Shown piece by piece: positions 1 to 6,984 of a stretch of 34,930 bases of DNA; position 1 is the stretch's first letter; every line of letters starts with the position of its first letter. The translations under genes were made by a program, and so were the position numbers. The stretch is from an uncultured Collinsella sp. (GTDB taxonomy: Bacteria; Actinomycetota; Coriobacteriia; Coriobacteriales; Coriobacteriaceae): contig CALLNU010000047.1 of assembly GCA_938005465.1 (NCBI GenBank), forward strand, positions 1 through 34,930. Direction: 5' to 3'. The notes under the pieces are model-generated. The model worked only from the letters and a program-made list of their open reading frames with translations. It did no database searches and was not told the DNA's origin.

Positions 1-937
1 TGGGCTTGTCGATGCCCATGCCAAAGGCGTTGGTGGCAACCATCACCTGAATGTCGTCGTCGATAAAGGCACGCTGGCTCTGGCGGCGGGCGTCGTTGCC
101 CATGCCGGCATGGTAGCGGCCCACGCGAATGCCGCTGGGGCCCAGTGCCTCGGCAAGCTCGCCTGCCAGCGCATCGACCGTCTTGCGGGTCGAGCAATAC
201 ACGATGCCGCTCTCGCCCGAATGCGCAATCACATAGTCGCGCACCCAGGCGGCCTTGGCCTTGTCGCCCATCTCCTCGCAACCAAAGTAGAGGTTCTTGC
301 GATCGAAGCCCGTCACCACCGTCGCGGGGTTTTGCAGGCCGAGCATTTGCTGAATGTCCGCGCGCACACGCTCGGTCGCCGTAGCGGTAAAGGCTGCCAC
401 GATAGGGCGCTGCGGCAGGGAATCGATGAACTCGCGAATCTGCAGATAGGCGGGGCGGAAATCCTGGCCCCATTGGCTCACGCAGTGGGCCTCGTCAATG
501 GCCACGAGCGGCACGCCAATGCCGCCGTCCGCCGCGGCCTCATGCGCAAAGGCCAAAAAACGCGGCTCAAGCAAGCGCTCGGGCGCCACGTACATAAGCT
601 GGTAGCGGCCTTCGCGCGCCCGCTTGAGCACGGTGTTTTGCTGAGCCGGCGTAAGGCTGGAGTTGAGATAGCTGGGTCGCGCACCCGCCGCGAGCAGCGC
701 GCGGGTCTGGTCCTCCATAAGCGACAGCAGCGGACTCACCACAAAGGTGATGCCGGGCAGCATGAGCGCGGGCACCTGGTAGCAAATGGACTTGCCGGCG
801 CCCGTGGGCATAACACCCAGCGCATCGCGACCGGCAAGAATCGCATCCACCATGCGGTCCTGCCCCGAGCGAAACGAGGTGTAGCCAAAATAGGCGCCGA
901 GCGTGTCGAGCGCCATCTGCTGCATGCTATCGGTCAT
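1..937 (-). CDS. recQ: RecQ-family ATP-dependent DNA helicase, C-terminal part cut off by the window
   Basis: The frame is open from an ATG at 935-937 to the window edge, giving 312 residues. It shows the SF2 helicase core: Walker A MPTGAGKS at residues 43-50, DEAH box at 148-151, and right after it the RecQ aromatic-rich loop (CVSQWGQDFRP). Family members usually have His where Gln158 stands here. Motif IV-VI residues follow (FTATAT, YCSTRKTVDAL, ATNAFGMGIDKP). RecQ unwinds DNA 3' to 5' in recombination and fork repair. The start is supported by AGGA eight bases upstream. The zinc-binding, winged-helix and HRDC parts would lie outside the window, so completeness cannot be judged. The plus strand here is also open over a long stretch, but that frame has no recognisable protein. 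Confidence 0.95.
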   Translation of the reverse strand, partial: MTDSMQQMALDTLGAYFGYTSFRSGQDRMVDAILAGRDALGVMPTGAGKSICYQVPALMLPGITFVVSPLLSLMEDQTRALLAAGARPSYLNSSLTPAQQNTVLKRAREGRYQLMYVAPERLLEPRFLAFAHEAAADGGIGVPLVAIDEAHCVSQWGQDFRPAYLQIREFIDSLPQRPIVAAFTATATERVRADIQQMLGLQNPATVVTGFDRKNLYFGCEEMGDKAKAAWVRDYVIAHSGESGIVYCSTRKTVDALAGELAEALGPSGIRVGRYHAGMGNDARRQSQRAFIDDDIQVMVATNAFGMGIDKP

Positions 938-1099
938 GGTTTCCTAACGTCCAAGTCATCTGCCGCCGATTATACGCCGCCACGCGGACCGGTGCCGCAC
1001 AGCTGCCGACCACGGGCGATGCAATCCGAAAGGAACGAGCGTGGGATTTTTGGACACTTTCCCAACGGCTAATCTCTTGACAAGCGCGCAAACGTCGCT

Positions 1100-1234
1100 G
1101 GTTGAGCATAAGTCAGCGAAAACGCCCCTAAGCGAGCAAGGTGACGTGAAAGAGGAGGGAAGCGTACTTCGGTACGCGACCGACGATTGAACGTCAGATT
1201 GCCGCTTAGGGGCGTTTGCAGCGTCGGGCCGTTA
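1100..1234 (+). repeat. 135-bp structured repeat, family 1, copy 1
   Basis: A 135-bp unit that recurs at 14035-14169 with the same length and orientation. It folds as nested helices: a perfect 15-bp outer stem (1120-1134 with 1203-1217), a GCAA/TTGC helix (1136-1139 with 1199-1202), a GG/GA internal loop, a 6-bp helix (1142-1147 with 1191-1196) and an apical hairpin with a TTCG loop (1162-1177). The block around the apical hairpin and both outer ends are conserved between copies, while the stems change but still pair. It lies behind the regulator that ends at 1259. It may be a structured RNA or a REP-like DNA element; the function is unknown. It fills most of the 321-bp gap between recQ and the regulator gene. 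Confidence 0.75.
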
Positions 1235-1258
1235 CGCGGTTTGGTAAAACCGCGTAAC
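1231..1258. terminator. Perfect 12-bp hairpin next to the regulator stop codon
   Basis: GTTACGCGGTTT at 1231-1242 pairs with 1247-1258 around a GGTA loop. It directly follows the TAA of the regulator on the minus strand. There is no T run on either side, so it may be an mRNA-stabilising or Rho-assisted 3' end rather than a classic intrinsic terminator. Confidence 0.45.
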
Positions 1259-1978
1259 TTACATCACCATAACGTAGCGCGATCCCACGTAGTACTGCTT
1301 ACCCATCAGGACCGGCTCGCCATTGGGACCGATAAAGCCGGCACGCAGGTTGAGCAGCGGATCGTGCGGAGCAATGCCCAGCTCGGCCGCCTGCTCGGCG
1401 TTAGCTCGAACGGCCTCGACCGTGCGGTAGCCAACCGACACAATCGGAGTTCCGCCAACACGCTCGACCTCGGCAAAAATCGACTTGTCCTCAAGGTCGG
1501 CCGTCAACAGCTCACGGTAGGCGTCAAACGGCACAAAGATGTTCTCCTCAAAGATGGGCTCGCCGTCGGCCGTACGCACGCGCTTGATATGCAGCAGCAG
1601 CGCATCCTTTTGCAGACCAAAGAACTCCATCTCGTTTTGGCGCGCCGGAACGATCTGGCGATCGACCACGTGCGCACCGGCCTTCATGCCGTTGCCGGCA
1701 CACAGCGCGGTAAACGTCTGCAGCGTCGAGGCGTGAAACTGACGATTGATGTGCGGGGTGGAAACAAAGGTGCCGCGGCCCTGCTGCTTAACCAGGTAGC
1801 CATCGGAGCACAACTCCTCGACGGCGCGACGCACCGTAATTCGGCTCACGTCGTACTGCTCGGCTAGCTCAAGCTCGGACGGAATACGCTCCTTGGGTGC
1901 ATAAACACCTTTCTCGATCGCATCTTTGATTTCGTCATAAATCTGCTGGTAAAGCGGTGCATTTTTGGGCGCTGGCAT
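1259..1978 (-). CDS. GntR/HutC-family transcriptional regulator with UTRA effector domain
   Basis: 239 residues, the normal length for the HutC subfamily. The N-terminal winged helix-turn-helix covers about residues 7-72 (LYQQIYDEIKDAI, then RIPSELELAEQYDVSRITVRRAVEEL, ending in QGRGTFV). Residues about 90-235 form the UTRA domain, which in this family binds sugar phosphates or related metabolites. The start has only a weak ribosome site (GAGTG). Its promoter region carries a direct-repeat site (2012-2027) resembling sites before the EIIAB gene (7925-7940) and the EamA gene (9214-9229). I infer that it is autoregulated and controls the PTS operon and the transporter. A homologue, FrlR/PhnF type, is the closest known kind; the ligand is not known. 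Confidence 0.9.
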   Translation of the reverse strand: MPAPKNAPLYQQIYDEIKDAIEKGVYAPKERIPSELELAEQYDVSRITVRRAVEELCSDGYLVKQQGRGTFVSTPHINRQFHASTLQTFTALCAGNGMKAGAHVVDRQIVPARQNEMEFFGLQKDALLLHIKRVRTADGEPIFEENIFVPFDAYRELLTADLEDKSIFAEVERVGGTPIVSVGYRTVEAVRANAEQAAELGIAPHDPLLNLRAGFIGPNGEPVLMGKQYYVGSRYVMVM

Positions 1979-2011
1979 ATCTGATCACTCTTATCGAAAT
2001 ATCGAAATAAC

Positions 2012-2027
2012 TAATACGTATATAACG
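2012..2027 (-). promoter_or_regulatory. Candidate operator of the first GntR regulator (own promoter)
   Basis: On the minus strand the 16 bases read CGTTATATACGTATTA. This matches 12 of 16 positions of the site before the EamA gene and has two CGTTATA-like half-sites nine bases apart. It lies about 35-50 bp upstream of the regulator's start, in AT-rich DNA. Autoregulation is an inference from position and similarity. Confidence 0.5.
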
Positions 2028-2100
2028 TCTAGTTTCATATTATCTCATAATGATAAAACGATATACCCTCCCTACCAAAAAGCGACAGCTTCATTTTGCT

Positions 2101-2119
2101 AGGTTTTATCTGGGCAAAC
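2101..2119 (-). repeat. 19-bp intergenic repeat (inverted relative to 3371-3389)
   Basis: The 19 bases are the exact reverse complement of 3371-3389 (reading GTTTGCCCAGATAAAACCT). On the minus strand the copy at 2101-2119 lies downstream of the yitT-like gene, while that at 3371-3389 lies downstream of the HAD gene in the opposite orientation. Both are next to transcript-end hairpins. Confidence 0.6.
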
Positions 2120-2121
2120 GA

Positions 2122-2154
2122 GAGCCCCGAAAACGACGAGGCTTTCGGGGGCTC
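2122..2154 (-). terminator. Hairpin downstream of the YitT-family gene
   Basis: GAGCCCCGAAA (2122-2132) pairs with TTTCGGGGGCTC (2143-2154), with one bulged G. It begins 40 bases behind the stop codon of the yitT-like gene. The base run after it on the minus strand is not T-rich, so termination strength is uncertain. Confidence 0.55.
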
Positions 2155-2193
2155 ATACGGATGGGTTGCGCCGTGCCGGCAAAATGCCAAACC

Positions 2194-3201
2194 CTACTTG
2201 CCGTCGTCCTGTTGCAGGCTGTCCTGCTCGCTGAGGCGCGCCTGCCTGCTGGCCATGCGTGCGGGCTTGTCGGGATCGGGAACGGCCGTGGGCATGGGCT
2301 CGTCGACATGACCACCCCACCAGCCACCCACAAAGTTGAGCGTGTGGAACACGTTGATCACGGCGCCTGGATCAACGTCGCACACCAGCTTGATAATGTC
2401 CTGGCTCTCATAGGTCGAGACAACGGTGTGCAGCAGGTACATCTTCTCGCGGCTGTATCCACCGACGACCTCGGCGCAGTTAATACCGTGCTGAAAATGG
2501 TTTACGTAGGCAGTCATGACCTCGTCTGCCTTACGCGTCGTGATCTGCAGCGTCACGCGATCGTAGCGACGATAGAAACTGTCGATGGTCTTGGTCGAAA
2601 TAAACTGGAACACGATGGAATACGCCGCCTTGTCCCAGCCAAACATAAAGCCAAAGATCGCCAGGATAAAGCAGTTGAAACCAAAGATGACGCCCCAGAT
2701 GGTCTTGCCCGTGTGGTTGGAGACCCACAGCGCGATAAAGTCGGTGCCGCCGGTGGATGCGCCGGATTTAAGTGCGATGGCAGCGCCCAGACCCGAGACC
2801 ACGCCGCCAAAAATGATGAGCATGATCTTGTCGCCCAAAAATGGAGCGAAGTGAAAGACGTTGAGGAACAGCGACGAGAGCACGACCTGCATCATCGAGA
2901 AGATGACGAAGCGCTTGCTGATGCCGCTCCAGCATAGGAGCGCCACGGGGATGTTGAGCGCGAGCATACCGAGCGAGATGTCGATTCGAACGCCGCCGAG
3001 CGAGGTAACGCGATCGAGCAGGACCGCGACGCCGGTAAGACCACTCGGAAGCAGGTCGGCGGGCCGAATGAACGCCTGGATCAGGAATGTCTGGAGAACG
3101 GCGGAAATGGTGACTGCCACAGCGGTGATGGCGCGGCGGACGATGGTGAGACGGCCGAGCACGAGCACGCGATCCGTGAGCTGATCGATGGCGTTCGCCA
3201 C
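2194..3201 (-). CDS. YitT family membrane protein (DUF161 with C-terminal DUF2179)
   Basis: 335 residues from a GTG start with a strong AAAGGAG site six bases upstream. About five hydrophobic segments span residues 20-200, with the conserved glycine-rich motif GASTGGTDF near 150. The soluble C-terminal domain (about 220-300) is the DUF2179 type (RVTLQITTRKADEVM, DPGAVINVFHT). A charged tail follows to residue 335. Bacilli and actinobacteria often carry several such proteins; no transport substrate is established. It is read in the same direction as its neighbours but is separated from the HAD gene upstream by a terminator, so it probably has its own promoter. Confidence 0.85.
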   Translation of the reverse strand: MANAIDQLTDRVLVLGRLTIVRRAITAVAVTISAVLQTFLIQAFIRPADLLPSGLTGVAVLLDRVTSLGGVRIDISLGMLALNIPVALLCWSGISKRFVIFSMMQVVLSSLFLNVFHFAPFLGDKIMLIIFGGVVSGLGAAIALKSGASTGGTDFIALWVSNHTGKTIWGVIFGFNCFILAIFGFMFGWDKAAYSIVFQFISTKTIDSFYRRYDRVTLQITTRKADEVMTAYVNHFQHGINCAEVVGGYSREKMYLLHTVVSTYESQDIIKLVCDVDPGAVINVFHTLNFVGGWWGGHVDEPMPTAVPDPDKPARMASRQARLSEQDSLQQDDGK

Positions 3202-3324
3202 GCAGGCTCCTTTCGAAGGCAGATGTAGTTGTGGGGCATGTCCGCGATTGTAGCATGGAGCGTGCGGGGGCGCTTCAATTCACCCTCTCTCGACAACCAT
3301 TAGAAGGACCGTGAGGCCGCTCAA

Positions 3325-3362
3325 AAGAAAAACGCCGTGAAGAGAGCGATCCCTTCACGGCG
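3325..3362 (-). terminator. Rho-independent terminator of the HAD gene
   Basis: CGCCGTGAAG (3333-3342) pairs with CTTCACGGCG (3353-3362). On the minus strand it is followed by TTTTT CTTTT (complement of 3325-3332). It lies 46 bases behind the HAD stop codon. Confidence 0.85.
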
Positions 3363-3386
3363 AATTCGACGTTTGCCCAGATAAAA

Positions 3387-3415
3387 CCTGCCAAAATAAA
3401 CCTGTCCCTAAATGG
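3387..3415 (-). repeat. 29-bp repeat covering a stop codon, copy 1
   Basis: The 29 bases are identical to 11326-11354. In both places the repeat contains the last codon and TAG stop of a minus-strand gene (the HAD phosphatase here, the GNAT enzyme there) and runs on into the 3' region. Confidence 0.75.
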
Positions 3416-4037
3416 CAGATAGGATGTCGGTCAGGTTGTCGATGACAACGTCGGCGGCGGACTGATCCAGGTTGACGCCCTCGTGCGGACGCAGCGCCAG
3501 GACGCGGGCGCCGGAGCGTTTGCCGGCCTCGATCCCCAAAGGCGAGTCCTCGATAACCAGGCACTCGGCAGGCTCCACCCCCAGCGCCTCCATGGCACGC
3601 AGGTAGATCTCGGGGTCGGGCTTAAACGCACTGCACTCGTGACCGCTGATGGTGTAGTCCAGCACGTCGGCGATACCGGCAATCCCCACCAGCTCGTCAA
3701 TGAGCTCGCGATAGGACGAGCTTGCGATGGCGCACTTCACGCCGCGCTCGTGCAGCTTGCGCATCACCGGCTCCGTCTGCTCGTTGAGCAGCTCGGCATA
3801 CGGAACGGGATGGTCCGGGCTGTAGACCTGCTTGTACTCCACGCGCAGGCGCTCGCGCAGCTCAACATCGTCGGGCACCAGCGCCTTCCAAATGGCGGGC
3901 TCGTTAGACCCCGAAAGATCGGGGATCTCGTCAAAGTGAAAGCCCTTCTCTTCCATAAACGCCACGCGACGACGGTTGTAGAACCACTCGGTATCGACCA
4001 GCACGCCGTCCATGTCAAACAGCACTGCCTTGATCAT
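3408..4037 (-). CDS. HAD-superfamily (subfamily IA) phosphatase or phosphoglucomutase-like hydrolase
   Basis: 209 residues. Motif I is FDMDGVLVDTE with nucleophile Asp8 and acid/base Asp10; motif II lies in IASSS near 100-105; the motif III lysine is in FKPDPEIY; and motif IV is VIEDSPLGIEAG. The helical cap between motifs I and II is of the C1 type, as in beta-phosphoglucomutase and small sugar phosphatases. The start is the ATG at 4035-4037, with GGAG seven bases upstream; an earlier in-frame ATG at 4085 lies inside a terminator. It follows the PTS operon, so a role in handling the incoming sugar phosphate is plausible, but HAD substrates cannot be read from sequence. Confidence 0.88.
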   Translation of the reverse strand: MIKAVLFDMDGVLVDTEWFYNRRRVAFMEEKGFHFDEIPDLSGSNEPAIWKALVPDDVELRERLRVEYKQVYSPDHPVPYAELLNEQTEPVMRKLHERGVKCAIASSSYRELIDELVGIAGIADVLDYTISGHECSAFKPDPEIYLRAMEALGVEPAECLVIEDSPLGIEAGKRSGARVLALRPHEGVNLDQSAADVVIDNLTDILSAI

Positions 4038-4057
4038 ACGTATCTCCTTTCGATAGC

Positions 4058-4089
4058 AAAAAAGGGGACGGGGCGCAAACCCCATCCCC
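4058..4089 (-). terminator. Rho-independent terminator behind the PTS/SIS operon
   Basis: GGGGATGGGG and CCCCGTCCCC on the minus strand (4080-4089 and 4064-4073) form a 10-bp stem with one G-T pair, followed by six T (complement of 4058-4063). It sits between the SIS gene and the HAD ribosome site, so it ends the PTS operon transcript. Confidence 0.85.
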
Positions 4090-4123
4090 TCTCAATCAAC
4101 CCGTAAGGTCTACTTACTTGTGA

Positions 4124-5107
4124 TTAGTAGGAAAGCTTCCACATGTAGCGACGCATGGTCAGCGGGTGCTGACGGGCCTCGGCGATCTGGTTGCCGTACT
4201 CGCGCATAACGGCGAGGTGCAGCAGCGGGTTGAAGTAGGTGACGACGCTCGCGGGCACGGCGTCAGCCAGGCCGTAGTCCTTGGAGTCGATCAGAGCGAC
4301 CTTGGCGCCCATGCGCTCAAGGAAGGTGAGGGCGCGGGCGTCCATCGGACGGGTAGCGCCATCGGACATGAAGAAGACGTAGGGCTTACCCTCGGTGGAA
4401 ACCTCGAACGGGCCGTGGAAGTACTCGCCGGTGTTGTAGGCGGCGGCGTCGATCCACTGCATCTCGGTGAACAGGAAGGCGGCGTGGGAGTAAGCCATCT
4501 TCTCGGAGGCACCAGAGGCCATGAAGTAAATCATCTTGTCGTCCTTGAAGTCCTCAGCGAACTTCTTGGCGAGCTTCTTGCAGGACTGAGCAGCGTTCTC
4601 GCAGAGATCGAAGACGTTGGTGAGGCCGGTGATCATGTCGTCGTACTTGTCATAGCCCTCGGTCTGCTGAAGGATCTCGAGAGCAAGAGCGATGGCATAG
4701 CCGGGCTTCTCGCACTTGGCAGCGAAGTTGGCGTGGAAGCCGTGAACGATGACGTAGTCGGCGTCGACGGTCAGAGCGGAGCCAGCCTTGTTGGTGAGGG
4801 AGACGACCGGGCAGTTGTGCTTCTTGGCGGTCTTGTTAGCCTCGACGGTCTCGGGCGTGGAGCCACCGAGGGAGCAGGTGATCACGAAGGTGTGCTCGTT
4901 GACCCAGGAAGGCGTGTCGTAGTTGAACTCGTTAGCGGTGAAGATCTGAACGTTCAGCTTGTCCGTGTTGTTGGCCAGGAAGTACTTGGCGGGGTACAGG
5001 TCGGACATGGAAGCACCGCAGCCGACGAAGGCGACGCTGTGGATCTCGTGGTTGGACAGGACGTCAGCGACGATCTGCTTAGGGAGGTTAAGGTCGATCT
5101 CGTACAT
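4124..5107 (-). CDS. SIS-domain sugar-phosphate deglycase/isomerase of the FrlB/GfrF type
   Basis: 327 residues with two SIS domains. The first starts with FVGCGASMSDLYPAKYF (about 27-43) and has the phosphate-binding CSLGGSTPETVEAN. The second has a GEYFHGPFE motif near 240. The protein lacks a glutamine amidotransferase domain, so it is not a full GlmS. The ending TMRRYMWKLSY resembles the end of FrlB (fructoselysine-6-phosphate deglycase) as I remember it. The start is placed at 5105-5107 because AAAGGA lies nine bases upstream. It is the last gene of the operon with the EIIAB, EIIC and EIID genes, which fits cleavage of a phosphorylated sugar-amine after uptake. An alternative is an amino-sugar-phosphate isomerase/deaminase. 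Confidence 0.85.
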   Translation of the reverse strand: MYEIDLNLPKQIVADVLSNHEIHSVAFVGCGASMSDLYPAKYFLANNTDKLNVQIFTANEFNYDTPSWVNEHTFVITCSLGGSTPETVEANKTAKKHNCPVVSLTNKAGSALTVDADYVIVHGFHANFAAKCEKPGYAIALALEILQQTEGYDKYDDMITGLTNVFDLCENAAQSCKKLAKKFAEDFKDDKMIYFMASGASEKMAYSHAAFLFTEMQWIDAAAYNTGEYFHGPFEVSTEGKPYVFFMSDGATRPMDARALTFLERMGAKVALIDSKDYGLADAVPASVVTYFNPLLHLAVMREYGNQIAEARQHPLTMRRYMWKLSY

Positions 5108-5198
5108 CTGACACATTCCTTTCAATTTTTGCGGCGCCACATTGCCGGGCGCACGCAGGGTTACCGTGATTTGGACCGAGTCGCCGGCCCGTTGAGGA

Positions 5199-5231
5199 TG
5201 TGACAAAGGAACCGCTCCTTTGTCACATTTT
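5199..5231. other. 12-bp hairpin in the EIID-SIS gap
   Basis: TGTGACAAAGGA (5199-5210) pairs perfectly with 5216-5227 around a 5-base loop. The T run (5228-5231) follows it only on the plus strand. In the operon mRNA (minus) it lies between EIID and the SIS gene and may act as a processing or stability hairpin. Confidence 0.55.
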
Positions 5232-5241
5232 GGGGATGGGA

Positions 5242-5272
5242 GCCTGCCTGGGGTATGGGATGTCAGGCAGGC
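5242..5272. other. 9-bp hairpin behind the EIID gene
   Basis: GCCTGCCTG (5242-5250) pairs with CAGGCAGGC (5264-5272). It lies 34 bases behind the EIID stop codon and has no T run, so it is a partial terminator or an RNA-stabilising element at most. Confidence 0.5.
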
Positions 5273-5306
5273 CCCCGGGGGAAAGCGGTTAGACGCTTGG
5301 TCGCGA

Positions 5307-6140
5307 CTAGGCCAGGATGCCGGCCGCGGAGAGGGCGATGCCGCCCACGATGGCGATCACGAGAAGCCAACCGGTGTTGACGTTCTTCTTGATGAGCCAG
5401 TACATAAGGCCGGTGAGGCCAAGGGAGATCATCTGGGGCATCATGCCGTCCAGGATGTCCTGGATCACAACGGTGCCGTCAGCGAACTGCAGCGGGGTGG
5501 TGGCGCCGATCAGCGTAGCGATCATGCCGCCCACGGACATAAGACCCACGATGCCGCAGACATACATGAGCTTCTCCATGAGGTCGCCGCCCTGAAGCTT
5601 GCTCAGGTACTCGTGGCCGCCCTGATAGCCCATCTTGGCTGCGAACCAAGTGATCAGCACGGCGGGGACGATGGAGATGAGCATGGCCAGGATCGGGCCC
5701 ATGATGGAGCCCTGCTGAGCCAGCTGAACGCCCAGGCCAAAGGCGATAACGCGGATGGTGCCCTGGAAGAAGGAGTCACCGATGCCGGAAAGCGGGCCCA
5801 TAAGAGAGGTCTTGACCGCGTTAATCGAATCGGGGTTGAAGTTCTCGGGATCCTTGGCGTACTCCTCCTCCATGGAGGCGGCGAGGCCCAGGATGAAAGC
5901 GCTCGTCTGCGGGGTGCAGTTGTAGAACGCCATGTGACGGTGGTAAGCCTCTTTCTTAGCAGCGAGCTGCTTGGGGTCGGACTCGTCCGGATAGAGGCGA
6001 TCGAGCGTGGGAACCATGCCGTAGAGGAAGCCCATGTTCATCTGACGCTCGTAGTTCCAAGAGGCCTGGATGGCCCAGGAGCGCCAGAAGAACTGGCTGA
6101 CCTTCTTGTTCAGGGACACGTCCTTGGTTGCGGTTGCCAT
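5307..6140 (-). CDS. PTS mannose-family transporter subunit IID
   Basis: 277 residues. The N-terminal half has the family signature (FFWRSWAIQASWNYERQMN near 15-35, then MEEEYAKDP and LMGPLSGIGDSFFQGT at 117-132). Several hydrophobic segments follow, ending in GGIALSAAGILA. EIID works with EIIC as the membrane channel that brings sugars such as mannose, glucosamine or fructoselysine-type compounds across the membrane. The start is the ATG at 6138-6140, with GGAGG nine bases upstream; the frame is open further upstream but overlaps the EIIC gene. The gap to EIIC is 13 bases, so they are in the same operon. Confidence 0.95.
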   Translation of the reverse strand: MATATKDVSLNKKVSQFFWRSWAIQASWNYERQMNMGFLYGMVPTLDRLYPDESDPKQLAAKKEAYHRHMAFYNCTPQTSAFILGLAASMEEEYAKDPENFNPDSINAVKTSLMGPLSGIGDSFFQGTIRVIAFGLGVQLAQQGSIMGPILAMLISIVPAVLITWFAAKMGYQGGHEYLSKLQGGDLMEKLMYVCGIVGLMSVGGMIATLIGATTPLQFADGTVVIQDILDGMMPQMISLGLTGLMYWLIKKNVNTGWLLVIAIVGGIALSAAGILA

Positions 6141-6153
6141 AGTGTGTTCCTCC

Positions 6154-6948
6154 TTAGTCTTCGTCGTCTTCGAGCGGATCGTAGTCGGAATCGACACCGG
6201 CGGCTGCATGGGAACCGTTGAACTTGAAGCCCATGAAGACGACAGCCAGGCACACACCGATCAGAGCGACCGCGATGACGGACAGGTTGAGATAAGCGGC
6301 GAGCAGGAAACCGATGAACAGGAACGGAGTCATACCCTTCTTGATCATCATGGTGAGCAGCAGGGCCAAGCCGTAGGCGGTCATGATCTTGGTCGAAACG
6401 TTAAGACCAGTGGACAGCCACTCGGGAACCATGTTGACGATGGCCTGAACCAGGTCGGTGCCAACAAAGACGGCGAGGAAGATCGGCAGGAAGTACATGA
6501 TGGCGTACAGACCGGAGCCGGCGCAGATGTGCATACGGTAGGCGGTCTTGAACTTTCCGTTATCGATCGCGCTATCGGCCACATGGGTGAGGGCGGCGAT
6601 GATGGAACGGAAGACAATGCCGAGGAGCTGACCCAGGACGGCGACCGGGATGGCGATCGTCATGGCGGTCTCGGCGGAAGCATCGGTCAGGCATGCGAAG
6701 GCAGCGGCCACGATGCCGCCCAGGACCATATCGGGCGGAACGGCGGCGCCGACCTGCACCAGGCCCATGGACACGAGCTCGACGGCGGCACCGACGGCAA
6801 GGCCGGTGGGCACATCGCCCAGCAGCAGACCGACGAGCGTAGCGCCAACGAGGGGCTGCTCGAAGTTAAGACGACCGAGCAGGCGGGAGTCCCACATGCA
6901 GAACACGCCGACGAGGCCGACGAGCACCGCACTGATGAACGTATTCAT
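6154..6948 (-). CDS. PTS mannose-family transporter subunit IIC
   Basis: 264 residues, almost all hydrophobic, with about seven to eight membrane segments. The family pattern is visible: an N-terminal segment with RLLGRLNFEQPLVGATLVGLLLGD, then AVGAAVELVSMGLVQVGAAVPPD, which is the sugar-path region. The C-terminus ends in an acidic tail (DSDYDPLEDDED) that is not typical of the family. AAGGAGAAGGGT lies right before the ATG. It is the second gene of the operon, 36 bases behind the EIIAB gene. Confidence 0.95.
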   Translation of the reverse strand: MNTFISAVLVGLVGVFCMWDSRLLGRLNFEQPLVGATLVGLLLGDVPTGLAVGAAVELVSMGLVQVGAAVPPDMVLGGIVAAAFACLTDASAETAMTIAIPVAVLGQLLGIVFRSIIAALTHVADSAIDNGKFKTAYRMHICAGSGLYAIMYFLPIFLAVFVGTDLVQAIVNMVPEWLSTGLNVSTKIMTAYGLALLLTMMIKKGMTPFLFIGFLLAAYLNLSVIAVALIGVCLAVVFMGFKFNGSHAAAGVDSDYDPLEDDED

Positions 6949-6984
6949 ACCCTTCTCCTTTCAGTCAGGCAAAAGCCTGGTTGA

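Noticed and set aside
110..1072. Plus-strand open frame of 320 codons at the left end
   Set aside because: It is opposite to recQ, whose helicase motifs are clear; the plus-strand frame has none.
1077..1111. TTGACA at 1077-1082 as the -35 of a promoter for the 135-bp element
   Set aside because: No -10 is found at 16-18 bases, and the second copy has no TTGACA at the same place.
1101..1190. Short open frame in the 135-bp repeat, ending KEEGSVLRYATDD in copy 1 and KEEGSVLAYATDE in copy 2
   Set aside because: The endings are alike, but copy 2 has a stop codon further upstream in this frame, neither copy has a good start with a ribosome site, and the base changes follow the RNA stems. The likeness is best explained by the conserved hairpin.
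4166..5203. Plus-strand open frame of 345 codons
   Set aside because: It is opposite to the SIS gene and is a Val/Gly/Leu-rich shadow without domains.
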